Below, piece after piece: positions 54,162 through 64,000 of a stretch of DNA of 64,000 bases. Each line of letters starts with the position of its first letter. Position 1 is the first letter of the stretch. A model generated the notes under the pieces. That model was not told where the DNA came from. It ran no database searches and saw only the letters and a program-made list of their open reading frames with translations. The position numbers and the translations under genes are program-made. The stretch is from Trachythela sp. YZ-2020 (taxonomy: Eukaryota; Cnidaria; Anthozoa; Malacalcyonacea; Clavulariidae): positions 1,364,001 to 1,428,000 of the forward strand of contig JADLSH010000193.1 of NCBI GenBank assembly GCA_016169945.1, in the 5' to 3' direction.

Positions 54162-54653
54162 ATGGCGGACCAACTAGACGATAGTGCTGAGTTAGTTAAT
54201 ATTGTTCAAAAGATTGAGTCATTTGTAGATCTTTTTTCTACGTCTAAAGATAAATAATTTTGTAAGCTTTCTGGCAATTTACGAGTCAGTGATGGGAAGT
54301 TGAAATGGATCGGCGATCTTGATGAATTAAAATCGTTCCTCGAGTGCTCACTTAAACTCGACGGTAAATGGTCTTCGCCTGGGGGAAATGCCAAAAAATT
54401 TACGTGCAATTTACAACATCCCGATAAATCTCTTGGAATAACGTGGTACTTTAAGAAGCAAGGCTCGCTGGTTTTTCAGGGTGATCCTGAATTTACTGAT
54501 GGTGTAAAAACTAAGCTTATGTCGCTTGTGAATATTCAATCTGACGGGGATATGGTTGTTGATGCGAATCATAATTCATCTTTAAGTGGTTTGTATAACG
54601 AACAGGACTTGCAGGAGTCATATGGTACAGATGTCCCTAACATTTCGAGTTAA
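54162..54653 (+). pseudogene. LINE ORF1 with SPGG/TWY domain, one internal stop
   Basis: Starts MADQLDDSAELVNIVQKIES; an in-frame TAA occurs at 54255-54257. After it come LKLDGKWSSPGGNAKKFTC and GITWYFKKQGSLVFQG, the same pattern as the minus-strand ORF1 at 34610-35296. A coiled-coil-like continuation follows out of frame to about 54970. Confidence 0.65.
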
Positions 54654-55285
54654 TCCCACGTTGAAGCAAATGTTGATCTTAGTGGCCTAGAAGACCTAGA
54701 TATAGGAATAAAAGTCAAAACGGGATTTTGTGAATGCGTTAATGGAGAATTAATTGCCGATATTGAGGGCATAGCAATTCTGCAATCACAAATGAGCAAC
54801 ATTACTGAAAGTGTTTGGCTAGTTCGTTTGTTTCTGCTAACATGTTGTTGCACTCTAAACAAAATGATTTAGAAAATATTATTAAAACCCAAGAGTTGTT
54901 AATTAATACTCTTAAACAGGAAAATCTACTTATCAAATCTAAGTTGTCATCTTTAGAACATCTTCAGTGATTGTTTACCTGAAAGTGGATTTGAAATACA
55001 ATAATAGCGCGTTTTTCCGGCATTAAGTACATATAATGAGGCTACTACGAATACATTACTTGCTAACTCTATTCATTGTATTTCGGACAAAAACAAAGAC
55101 CCAGAACAATTAGATGCGTGTCCTGCGTCTTCAAATTTGAATTTGTATAAAGATACTAATGTGCCTTCAGTTCCGAATAGTAAAGATATTGGCGTCGCTG
55201 TGCAAACAGAATTATCCAACTCTGTGGAGAATGTTTCAGAACATGGCACAAAAAAAGGTTCACCTTCAACCAAGAAAAACTATCC

Positions 55286-57367
55286 ATGCCAATTTATCTG
55301 TCTCTGCCTAACTATATTTTATTTAGAAGAGATCGGTCAATTTCATCTGGTGGAGGCGTGTGCATATATGTTCACTCGAAAATTCAATGTAAAGGAATCC
55401 AGGAATTTGAATCCTTATCTATTGAATCGCTGTGGCTTTCACTTCGACCAAATCATCTTCCAAGATCAATCTCAGTTATACACCTTGCTGTTATTTACCA
55501 CCCCCCCTCAGCAAGTGCCTCCGAGAATAATGATTTGTATGAACATATTCAATCTAATGTTGATACTTTTCTCTGTAAACACCCAGAAGCTCTTGTTATG
55601 GTTACCGGTGACTTTAATCCCTCAAGTACTGGATTGAAGGAGAATCGTGTTAAAAGACTATCTGGTTTGCGCCAAATTATTGATATTCCAACGAGAGGAA
55701 AATCCATCTTAGATTGGTGTTTAGTAAATTCGAAAGATGTAAGTTTTCAATCGACCCAGTTACCTCCAATTGGTTCTAGTGATCATAATGCTATTATCGT
55801 GAGGTCAACATTACAACGTTTCCAAAAATTAATGGTGAAGAAGATTTATAAAAGAGATTTAAGAGATAGTTGTATAAGGTCATTTGGTCAATGGATAACA
55901 ACCTACGATTGGGCTGACGTAATAGATATAAGGGATTGCGAGCAGAAGTTGAAAATTAATGAAATTTTATCCTCCATTGTGGAACTCTATTTTCCTTTCA
56001 AGTTAACAAAAATTCGATCCGTCGACAAACCATGGATGTCATCTTCTCTGAAATATTACATCAGAAAACGCCAAGTCGCGCTCTATAAATTAGGGAAGTC
56101 TTCTCAAATCTACAAGTATTGGAGAAATGAATTCGAAGTCCAACGTGCCGTTAAATCTGCTAGGGGAACTTATTACAAACAATCTGTCGGAAAGTTAAAG
56201 AATACAAATGTATCAAGATGGTGGAAGGAAGTTAAAAAGCTTGGAGGTTTGTCTTTACAGGAGTCTTGGTATGACCAATTATTTTCAAGCAATATTTCTA
56301 CGCATGTTGATCTTGCTGAACATTATAATGACTTTCTTGTTAGCCTCACTTCCCATTTTAAACCTCTGCAGTATAATGATCAAATGGAAAATCACCCTGT
56401 TCCCGACCATCTTCTAGTTAACTCCCAATTGGTTCTATCTGCTCTGTGGTGCATTAAAACTACGAAGTTGTGTGGCCCTGATGGAATACCAAATAAGATT
56501 TTAAAGACCTTTGCAGATGAACTTGCTCCAGTAATTTGTGACATTTACAACACCTCACTTCAACAGGGAATTTGTCCTGAGCAGTTAAAAAGGTCGATTG
56601 TAGTTCCAATACCTAAAACATCTCCACCCGCAAGTATCGAGGATGATCTTCGACCAATATCATTAAAATCGCAGGTTGCAAAGGTCCTTGAAGGTTTTAC
56701 CCTTGACTCCTTACTTGCAAATATTGGCACTAAACTGGATGCGAAGCAATTTGCCCTCCCAGGAAAATCAACCACTCATGCATTGGTTTACCTTCTCCAC
56801 CAAATTTTGGCTGGTTTGGATGTTGGTCACTGTGCGATAAGACTTTTCTTTGCTGATTTTAAGAAAGGTTTTGATTTGGTCGACCACAATATTATTGTTC
56901 AGGAGCTTGAAAATCTTCATGCTAACCCTCTCATTGTTCTATGGATAAAAACCTTTCTAACAAATAGGAAGCAATGCGTTAGGATTGGAGAATCATATTC
57001 TTCTTGGAAAACAGTGAACGGAGGCTTGCCTCAGGGGACTAAGCTTGGGCCGATCCTGTTTGCAGTCTTAATCAACCCTCTACTAAAAAATTGGCCAGGC
57101 AGAACCAAATTCGTTGATGATACAACCGGCATGGAAATAATTCCTCGCTGCTCGCCAAGTCTCCTACCAATCGTTGTTGATGAAATCAGTAATTTCTCTT
57201 CTGCAAGGGGCATGGAAATGTTAATATCGTTCTTGGAATACTCTACCTCCACTATAAATCCGATTTACGTGTTCGGTCTTCCTGTTGAGTCCGTTCCTTC
57301 CTTTAAATTGCTTGGCTTAACATTGTCTCGTGACCTTTCATGGAGTTCTCATGTGGATTTATTATGA
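55286..57367 (+). pseudogene. LINE endonuclease (partial) and reverse transcriptase
   Basis: Begins inside the endonuclease (LFRRDRSISSGGGVCIYV), followed by TGDFNPSS and GSSDHNAI. RT blocks: GPDGIPNKILK, VVPIPKTSP, RPISLKS, FFADFKKGFDLVDH, GGLPQGTKLGPILFAVLIN and FVDDTTGMEI (FVDD in place of FADD). The frame ends at 57367 just after KLLGLTLSRDLSWSSH. The missing endonuclease N-terminus makes the copy inactive. Confidence 0.85.
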
Positions 57368-57816
57368 GAAAAGCAAATTCTAGATTGTATGCGTTGCGAC
57401 AATTAAAGAGAGCCGGTGTTGGACAACGTGATTTGGTTTCTATTTACTGTTCAATCATACGATCTCGTGTCGAATATGCTGCTCCAGCGTGGTCTAATCT
57501 CACTGCTGGTTTGTCAAATTCAATTGAATCAATACAAAAACGGGCACTGAAGATTGTTTTCCCTTCCATTTCCTATGGAAGTGCTTTAACGTGCTCTGGC
57601 CTTGAGACTCTAGAAGCACGGAGAGTCAAGCTTAGTAAAACATTTATTGACAATTTGAAATTATCTCAGGATTCCGGTTATAATCCACTGTCTCAAATAG
57701 TATGTAACCGTTCGATAGACTTGAATCATGATTATAATTTAAGGAGAGAGCGAGTTCATATACCGTTAATAAAGACTGAACGTTTTAAAAATTATGTAAC
57801 GGTAAAATATTTTTGA
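57340..57816 (+). pseudogene. LINE RT C-terminal part in shifted frame
   Basis: Continues the 55286 frame after a shift near 57350: RKANSRLYALRQLKRAGVGQ, SRVEYAAPAWSNLTAGLSNS, RALKIVFPS, ending NYVTVKYF. This is the usual thumb and C-terminal region of CR1-like RT proteins. Confidence 0.8.
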
Positions 57817-58059
57817 TTGTTGTAAATATTTTAGACGTAATAAGTCTACATAATACCTAAGTCTACATAATACCGTGCAATTCAGTTTTCTCTGCAAAAC
57901 GGTTTTATTAAACAAATTATTATTATTATTGTGTAATTGAGTATTCACTTTTCAGCCATTTATTATTATTATTATATTTTGTTTAAAATACACACCTTCG
58001 CAATAAATTGAATTACGGTGTGTTTACAAAATTCTAAGAAGATGTTATTCTATATTTAC

Positions 58060-58152
58060 ATCAGGCGGTTGACTGTTGTGTAAAACTACCTGAAAAATAC
58101 AACGAGAATTTCGAAGTTTCGAGCGAAGGCCCTTCGTCTGGAAGTTAGTAGA
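58060..58152 (-). mobile_element. Penelope-like element terminus (relic)
   Basis: Aligns with 61720-61805: both contain the minus-strand series gacgaagggc, gctcgaaac, and end near ctactaa. It cuts the LINE RT at about 58155. Confidence 0.65.
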
Positions 58153-58831
58153 ATGGGTCGGGGGAAAACATGTGCTTAACTTTGACGGGAGCACTGACAG
58201 TTATATCATCAGAGAACTTTATCAGTAAGTTATCTTTCGGTTTGAGAGGTTGGATATCATCAACCATAAGAGAAAACAAGAAGGGACCGAGGACCGTACC
58301 CTGCGGTACACCTCTGTTGATGTCAACAAATTCTGTCAAAATTCCATCCACAACCACTCTTTGTCTTCGATACATGAGAAAATTAATTATCCAGTTGATG
58401 ATATAGGGATTAAGATTAGTCAATTTAAGTTTTTCACATACAATGTCATGGGGGACGGAGTCAAAAGCTTTGCTAAAGTCGAAAGATACAATTCGAACAA
58501 AGTCAACATTCTCATCTTCTAACCATTTGAGCCAATGGTATTGACATGTTAAGAGAGCAGTTGTGGTATTACAACGCCTTTTGTATGCAAATTGATCATT
58601 TCTTATAATAGTATTCATGTGTGACGATATTTCCAGTTTAAAAACAAGCTTTTCAAATAGTCTCATTATAACATTCGTAAGTGAAATTGGTCTTAATTGG
58701 TTACGCTCGGATAGTGGAGTTTCTTTCGGTATTGGAGAAATGTTCGCAAGTTTCCAAAGCATAGGGACACACTGCTGTTTTAATGAAGCATTCATTACAT
58801 AGGTGAGTATCGGAGCAAGGTAGCTCTCCAT
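58145..58831 (-). pseudogene. LINE reverse transcriptase, truncated by Penelope terminus
   Basis: RT blocks ANISPIPKETPLSERNQLRP, SFDFSKAFDSVPHD, NRGVPQGTVLGPFLFSLMVD and IKFSDDITV (SDD replaces ADD). The protein stops right after ..VKHMF where the Penelope end begins. Its N-terminal part is the 58893-60542 frame, separated by a frame break near 58860. Confidence 0.85.
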
Positions 58832-58892
58832 AGCCAGTATGGAAGCCCATCCGGTCCTGATGCTGTTCGTTTAAGCTTTATCATAGATCTTT

Positions 58893-60542
58893 CTACATTG
58901 ACCTCATCAACTGTGGGGATATAAGTCCTTCTGGGATGGATACTGGTACGGGAGGCGTATACTGAGTATCGTTGTTAATTTCTTGAAAATACTCATTAAT
59001 AAGGTCGGGATCAATTAAAGAGCTAATATTTTCGCTACGTGTATTCCTGCCAGTAATCTTATTTACAGTTTTCCACCATCCCTTAGTACCATACCTATGT
59101 TTGCTGTTTTCATCATAAACTGCACGAATTAGATTTTCGCGAATAAGTTTATTTATTCGTTCTTGGGATTCATCTGTTATCCCTCTCCTTATTCTTCCAT
59201 TTCGTATTTTGCATAGATGTTTAACAAGTGGGGACATGTACGGGGGGTCACGTGAGGAAACTTTGACCTTGATCAAAGGGAAACACTCGTTAAACAAAGA
59301 GACGATCAGCTCATTTAACACGATAACTTCGTGGTCAACACCACTTGTATTGTATACACTGCTCCAGTCACATGTTTTCAATTTGTTCTCCATGTCTATC
59401 TTGCGGTGTTCTCTTACGTCTCGGAAATATACGTGCTTTCTTTCTGGTTTAGCTAAGATTTTTGGGGTGATCATTACTGTTAAATGGTCAGACCTAACCA
59501 AGCCAGCGAAAACAACGGGTGGTTTCCACAAATATGGACTATTTGTCAGAAATACGTCCAATATTTTTTGACCCCTGGTATGCTTTTTAACTATTTGTTC
59601 CAAATTTTGATGTTTACTCAGGTCTTTTATATTAAGTTGATTTATATCTCCAGCAATTATTATTTTTGCAGAGGGATCTGATAACAGAGTCCGTTCACAA
59701 CTATCAGACAAATGATCTAATAGCTCAGATTCAGCGAAGATCGGGTCTGGTGGATGATATACCACAGCAGTGTAATATTTGTTATTTGTCATTCCCTGGA
59801 TTTCGCACCATAAACATTCTAAATTATTTTGAAAATCAAGTTTCTTAAAGATCCAATCGTTTCGACACAAAATGGCAACTCCACCACCCGGCCGTTCGTT
59901 CCAACGATCTTTTCTTAAAAGATTATATCCGATTGGGCAAATAAGACTGGAGGGAATCTTGTCATTTAACCATGTTTCAGAAATGAAACAAATATCAATG
60001 TTGTTTGTGGACACTTCAGAGTATAATGCTGATGCAGCATCAGGTTTTGCAAACGATCTTGCGTTTATGATCAAGCATTTTGGAACAACCTTAGCAGAGG
60101 GGGGGCCAATCTTTAAAGTCTTTATTGATATTAAATTACAATCGTTTCGGTCCAAATTACTTTGTGGTCGATAATGTATACGTCTGGTGATTCTAACGGG
60201 AATTGACATATCGATAGTGTCTATTGTGCTAGCAGTAGTTGGTTGGTCACGTGATAAGTCAGTAGTATTATGTACATTCTGGGTTATTCCCTCGTTAAGT
60301 GATGCACAGTGGGTTTCAAATGTTATTTGCTCTTGGTGGCTTGTCGAACAAAGTCGAGGTACGTTAGCCATTCCCTCATTCGTGGACAACGAATGTGCCG
60401 ATATATTGAGTGACTGGGTCGCTGACGCTTCCGAAAAGGAGATGAATAGGGCTTGAGGTGAATTTTTCTGTAACAATGGTTTTTGTGTACTGGTTGTTTG
60501 GTGCTCAAATACTTCAGGGGATTCAATCAAGGGTGTCAACAC
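58893..60542 (-). CDS. LINE N-terminal region and AP endonuclease
   Basis: 549 codons. Residues 1-150 are a Ser/Thr-rich leader with no recognised domain. The endonuclease shows INARSF, ISETWLND, RPGGGVAI, VVYHPPD, IAGDINQ and RSDHLTV (residues ~160-340). The linker has GTKGWWKTVNKITGR, as in CR1-like LINEs. It joins the RT at 58145-58831 after a frameshift. Confidence 0.82.
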   Translation of the reverse strand: MLTPLIESPEVFEHQTTSTQKPLLQKNSPQALFISFSEASATQSLNISAHSLSTNEGMANVPRLCSTSHQEQITFETHCASLNEGITQNVHNTTDLSRDQPTTASTIDTIDMSIPVRITRRIHYRPQSNLDRNDCNLISIKTLKIGPPSAKVVPKCLIINARSFAKPDAASALYSEVSTNNIDICFISETWLNDKIPSSLICPIGYNLLRKDRWNERPGGGVAILCRNDWIFKKLDFQNNLECLWCEIQGMTNNKYYTAVVYHPPDPIFAESELLDHLSDSCERTLLSDPSAKIIIAGDINQLNIKDLSKHQNLEQIVKKHTRGQKILDVFLTNSPYLWKPPVVFAGLVRSDHLTVMITPKILAKPERKHVYFRDVREHRKIDMENKLKTCDWSSVYNTSGVDHEVIVLNELIVSLFNECFPLIKVKVSSRDPPYMSPLVKHLCKIRNGRIRRGITDESQERINKLIRENLIRAVYDENSKHRYGTKGWWKTVNKITGRNTRSENISSLIDPDLINEYFQEINNDTQYTPPVPVSIPEGLISPQLMRSM

Positions 60543-60654
60543 TCAATCACTCACAAAATCAAATCAAGTTAAATCAAAATAGAATCATGTTAAATCAAAC
60601 TAAAGGTATTAATTAATTATGTACTAAGAGTATAAACTAAGGTGTACTGATAGA

Positions 60655-60927
60655 CTATATGTCCAGCCTGTCCGATCCAACCTTCCAGGGCACCATACGC
60701 AAGGAATACGTGTAACTCGGGCAAATCAGAGGAAAGTTCAGGCTGTAGCATCTTGGAAACTGCAGCGTCTTCAGTTCCTCGACATCGGAGAACAACCTTT
60801 CCCATGACTTCTGCATTTCACTCGGCAGTGGGTCGTCCCAATCAAATTTATTCGTCTTCCATATTTCTTGGAGTCCTATTCTTGCCTTTATCGTGACAGC
60901 TGAAGCTAGCCCCAATGGATCAAACAA
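60655..60927 (-). pseudogene. BEL/Pao RT-RNase H connection fragment
   Basis: Encodes FDPLGLASAVTIKARIGLQE and DWDDPLPSEMQKSWERLF, matching the DPLGLI... and W(D/G)DPLP... blocks of the plus-strand BEL element. Continues the 61018 frame after a shift. Confidence 0.82.
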
Positions 60928-61017
60928 CCTCGAGATGTTTGATAAGATTACTCGTTTCGTGTAAAGTTCCGTGTTACTCGACTTAACATCAAAATTAATG
61001 GTATCTGAGTTCGGATT

Positions 61018-61692
61018 TCAGGAAACGCCAAGCGTTTTAACTCCTTCTTCCCTGTCTAGACTAACTTTACTCACATCGGGTGCTCTTTCGTCTGGCTTCG
61101 AAGCCACATTTTGTGACACTGAATCTTCCTTGGACTCCGAAACAACATCACTCAAGATGTCTGGCACCGTCATTGCGTTCTTTCTGTCATCCAATTGAGC
61201 TTGTAAGTGGGCGGAAGAACAGTTCCATTCCTTTATCTTGAAACCACTAGAGTTAGGCATATTCTCAATGTCTTCGATTCTATCAAAGGCGTCTTGCGTT
61301 GAGGAACACGAATGAATAAGATCGTCGACGTATCTATCTCGCTCGAGAATCTTGCATGCTTCTGGGATGCTCTCTCGGTTTTCTTCAGCGATCTTTAGCA
61401 TTACGAAACTCGCCATATCTGGGGAGGGTTTGTCACCAAAGGTCACACGTAGCAGGATGTAAGTTGACGGTTCTTGCAATGTCTCCATATTTCTCCACAG
61501 AAATCGGTGGACTTTACGATCTCTTTCAGGCAATAGTATTTGCAGAAACATCTTGGAGATGTCTCCAGCGAATGCGATCGGCTCTTCTCGAAAACGAAGT
61601 AAAACTCCGAGTAGGTTTCCGATGAGACAAGGACCTTTGAACAGGAAAGAGTTTAACGAAACTCCTTGATAGGAATAAGCTGGGTCAAACAC
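61018..61692 (-). pseudogene. BEL/Pao reverse transcriptase fragment
   Basis: Contains FDPAYSYQGVSLNSFLFKGP, AFAGDISKMFLQI, RFLWRN and DRYVDDLIHS, the BEL/Pao RT core with YVDD intact. It begins at the Penelope insertion and ends near the LGVS-like start of the next block. Confidence 0.88.
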
Positions 61693-61755
61693 GACTCTTA
61701 ACAGTGTAGAACAAATTGAAGGTTGCTTCGCGTGTGCCTAAAAGATATAAACAAA

Positions 61756-61796
61756 ATCTCGACGTTTCGAGCTAAAGCCCTTCGTCAGGAGAAATT
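61756..61796 (-). ncRNA. Hammerhead ribozyme core motif in Penelope terminus
   Basis: Minus strand reads, in order: stem I strand ttctc, core ctgacga (CUGANGA), stem II agggc-ttta-gctc (three Watson-Crick pairs plus one G-U), core gaaac, then gtc and stem I partner gagat. The order matches a minimal hammerhead with a very short stem III, as known in Penelope-like elements. Activity is untested. Confidence 0.75.
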
Positions 61797-62078
61797 AGTA
61801 GACAGATAAGCACATTACATCAGCTTTTATAGCAACGCTATAAAAGCTGTCACGTGAACAAAATATTAACCAATGAAAATAAAGTAGTCATAACAATCAT
61901 AACAAAATAGAATTAATATGTAAAGATATAGACTGCGTGCAGGCTTCGGCCCGATTATAGGGTCGAAGGCCTGCGCACAGGCGTTACACTTATCAAAGCG
62001 CTATAAATGTCGTACAAGGGAAGGGAAGAGGGGATATAGAGGAAAGTATATAAGAAGTATTTAAGAGAAAAGAATGAG

Positions 62079-62534
62079 CTAGATGAAGGAGAGGCGCTCA
62101 TTGATACCATCAGGCTGAATGGTGCCAAGTTTAAAAATGAGACGCTTTTCTTGCTTCCGACGGGTATCATTGCCACCAATAATGGGATGAATGGCGCATA
62201 TTTTCATATCAGAAAAGGAGTGGTTGGCACTGTTGAAGTGCCTAGCAACCGGTTTGTTGTGCACATTGTTCTTAACATCACGCAAGTGCTCAGTAAACCT
62301 ATCGCCTAAACGTCTTCCAATCTCTCCGATGTAAAGCAAGCCACATTTGCTGCAAGAGATGCAGTAAACGAGGTTGGAGGAGATGCACGTGAAACTGTGC
62401 TTGATGACAAACTGAGATTTTGGAGCCGAAATACAGGTGGCGAGGTTTAAATGCTTACAAGTGTAGCACTTAGCACGACCACAGGAAACAGTGCCAGCTG
62501 GTGACACAGAGTCCTGTCGCAGTGAGCTGTGCAC
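62079..62534 (-). CDS. Penelope-like GIY-YIG endonuclease domain
   Basis: Shows the usual Penelope C-terminal arrangement: SPAGTVSCGRAKCYTCKHL (Cys-rich linker), NLVYCISCSKCGLLYIGEIG with the GLLYIGE version of GIY-YIG, and RRLGDRFTEHLRDV with the conserved Arg. A LFKLGTIQPDGINERLSF-type end follows. In Penelope elements this nuclease nicks target DNA for insertion. The frame is open, but the RT is missing. Confidence 0.9.
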   Translation of the reverse strand: MHSSLRQDSVSPAGTVSCGRAKCYTCKHLNLATCISAPKSQFVIKHSFTCISSNLVYCISCSKCGLLYIGEIGRRLGDRFTEHLRDVKNNVHNKPVARHFNSANHSFSDMKICAIHPIIGGNDTRRKQEKRLIFKLGTIQPDGINERLSFI

Positions 62535-62572
62535 TAGGGTTTCCCGGATGTTTTTACTGTGTCGAAAAGAGA

Positions 62573-63289
62573 TTAGTAGGGTCTCGGAGAAAATGGATTA
62601 ACAGTGTACTTTTCTTTTCTGGACGATATATACCATGGTGGGGAAGATAATATTATCCTCGCCCACCCGTTTCTCTCGTACTGTTTAATGGCGTCATCAT
62701 ACATTTTTGCTTTGCTTGGATTCTTCACTAGACTTCTCTCTAACGACTCTAACCGATGCTTTGCTAACGAGTAGTTGTTTGGTAGATACACAGGATCTCT
62801 CTTCCAGGGCAGGCCAATGACGTGTCTTCCATCCAGTCTCTTGCAAGACGATTCAAACTCCATCGCTTTCCTTCCATCACGCGACATCGTTTCCTCGGGG
62901 CAACTGCAGTCGGGTGCTCGTACTCCAACGGTTTCGAAGTCATAAAACTTCTCCAAATTGATCTTCCTTGTAAAGTTAATGTAACTAACGGTTGAATCCT
63001 TTGCGTTATCCGGACCAATGACATGCCATCCTAGCTTCGTCCGTTTTCCAACTGGTTGGAAGGGTAAGCCTTGTCGAACTTCGCTCTCAGCATGCAGGTG
63101 GCTGTACTGAACTCCGAGAATCAGATCTATTGGACCAGCACGGTGAGGGAATTCAATGTCACTAAGGTGATGAAATGACTGAAGCCAGGTGCGGTCGAGA
63201 GCAGTGATATTGATGATGGTGTGATCGATCTTGTGTGCTTCAACTGGGTAGGACTCGTTGCTGCATAACGCCGAAATCCAAAACTTCAC
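62573..63289 (-). pseudogene. BEL/Pao protease end and RT start
   Basis: Contains IDLILGVQYSHLHAESEVRQ and GKRTKLGWHVIGP (protease C-terminal region), then WKRDPVYLPNNYSLAKHRLE and YERNGWARI, the usual entry to BEL/Pao RT. The frame runs into the Penelope junction after KEKYTV. Confidence 0.88.
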
Positions 63290-63330
63290 TCGCCTGCTGT
63301 CATTCTGCTTGATTCTTTCTCCGCCGAGGT

Positions 63331-63579
63331 ACTAACATCTTGGATCAGATCTTTTCTAATCTAGAAAAATTTTACAACTCTCCCAGTAGTGCGCCACCTT
63401 TTGGTCTATCAGATCATATTACAATTAAAGTCAAACCCAGAGACCGTGTTTCATCTGGCGGATCTCAAACAAAAGTAATCAAAGTTAGAGACAAACGAAA
63501 AAGCAAACAAGCAAGCCTTGGCCAGTTTTTGGCTGAAGTTCCATGGTCACGTATGTTGTCCACCGACCTAGTAGTATAG
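63331..63579 (+). pseudogene. LINE endonuclease end/linker fragment
   Basis: Encodes LDQIFSNLEKFYNSPSSAPP, GLSDHITIKV and KSKQASLGQFLAEVPW. The GLSDH motif is the last endonuclease block of a LINE, and the 'LgqfL.e..W' linker matches a family common in cnidarians. It abuts the second BEL relic; the rest is absent. Confidence 0.7.
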
Positions 63580-63599
63580 GAAATGGGGGTACGAGCACA

Positions 63600-64000
63600 C
63601 TTTTCCATAGGCCTGTACCCTTTTCGGATATACAGACCCACGCCATAGTCATAATTTATATAATTGCGTTTGCTCACCCCATCTCCCATAAATATGCAGA
63701 TACCGCATCATGTTTGCGCACCCATCTTCTATACTGCCTTTTATGTATTTTTGCGCGCTATTCAGCGGATATATCCCTATGCCCATATGCTAGAGAGTCA
63801 ACTCCGTTATCCAATAAGTATCTTTTATCATCAAAACAGCTCAATGATATTTTATTTATATTGTGAGTACCCAAGTTATGATTTTTACTTCTAATACTCT
63901 TCATATCATGTCTAAGTATTTTTGATTTAAATAGCACTTTCTTATAGTCAGAGTGCTTAATATTATTTTTAACTACGGATTTTTTAACTCCTTTACATTT
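63600..64000. other. AT-rich end of window, nothing recognised
   Basis: Two short overlapping plus-strand frames lack any known domain. No macroglobulin exon seen. Confidence 0.4.

Larger units (their letters stand above)
54160..57940 (+). mobile_element. LINE (+) with ORF1, endonuclease and reverse transcriptase, decayed
   Basis: ORF1 starts at 54162. The endonuclease-RT frame is 55286-57367 and its end is 57340-57816. The first part of the endonuclease is missing, so there is a deletion between ORF1 and ORF2. The 3' end runs into an (att)n tract at 57913-57935, typical of CR1-like ends. Confidence 0.85.
61709..62597 (-). mobile_element. 5'-truncated Penelope-like element nested in BEL/Pao
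   Basis: Flanked by the 11-bp duplication ttaacagtgta (61698-61708 and 62598-62608), and it splits the BEL RT gene. It contains the GIY-YIG domain and a downstream terminal segment with a hammerhead core. The RT domain is absent because of 5' truncation. Confidence 0.85.
60650..63325 (-). mobile_element. Second BEL/Pao element (partial), interrupted
   Basis: Minus-strand pieces in order: protease end to RT start (63289-62573), RT (61692-61018), and RT/RNase H connection (60927-60655). LTRs, integrase and gag are not visible. Its residues differ clearly from the 17-23 kb element, so it is another subfamily. It is interrupted by a Penelope insertion at 61709-62597. Confidence 0.85.

Overview
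The window is animal nuclear DNA: AT-rich, with spliced genes and many transposable elements. It carries the upstream part of one host gene, a member of the alpha-2-macroglobulin / CD109 / thioester-protein superfamily. The mobile elements are CR1-like LINEs, BEL/Pao, Penelope, PIF/Harbinger, Crypton-type recombinase, hAT-like and foldback MITEs. Several resemble families I know from anthozoan genomes, so I lean to a cnidarian, but this is inference; no marker gene fixes the taxon.

Host gene (+ strand, 14111-52281, open at both ends). I placed 17 exons with GT/AG borders. They are phase-consistent and total 2,099 nt (about 699 codons). They encode macroglobulin domains MG1 to about MG6. The exons fall in clusters (14.1 kb; 23.5-32.1 kb; 48.6-52.3 kb) separated by introns of about 9.2 kb and 16.5 kb full of transposons. 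The signal-peptide exon(s) were not found. Nor were the bait, CUB, thioester and receptor-binding parts, which probably lie beyond 64 kb, after a further transposon cluster at 54-63.6 kb.

Layout. 0-9 kb: MITEs, minisatellites, a 768-bp tandem duplication and a 2.7-kb nested tandem array. 9.2-12.5 kb: nearly full-length CR1-like LINE (-) with a 2A-like motif. 13.3-16.7 kb: composite repeat, MG1 exon, two small MITEs and a dead Crypton/KIAA1958-like tyrosine recombinase. 16.7-23.3 kb: BEL/Pao element with near-identical LTRs and a 5-bp target duplication. 23.5-32.1 kb: eleven exons with small repeats and a Penelope GIY-YIG relic. 32.4-48.5 kb: giant intron with a foldback element, LINE relics, an unidentified gene fragment, a Harbinger element, nested foldback/hAT MITEs, a tRNA-Thr-like SINE/pseudogene and several hairpins. 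48.6-52.3 kb: last five visible exons. 54.1-57.8 kb: LINE (+). 58.1-60.5 kb: LINE (-) cut by a Penelope end. 60.6-63.3 kb: second BEL/Pao (-), interrupted by a 5'-truncated Penelope element whose end carries a hammerhead-ribozyme core.

The elements do not form a pathway with the host gene. The picture is a host immune-type gene expanded by repeated, partly nested insertions. I see no convincing new multi-gene system. The best leads are the hammerhead motif, the 2A-like LINE leader, a 21-nt in-frame microexon, a duplicated 3' splice site, and a conserved LINE ORF1 domain shared by two elements.
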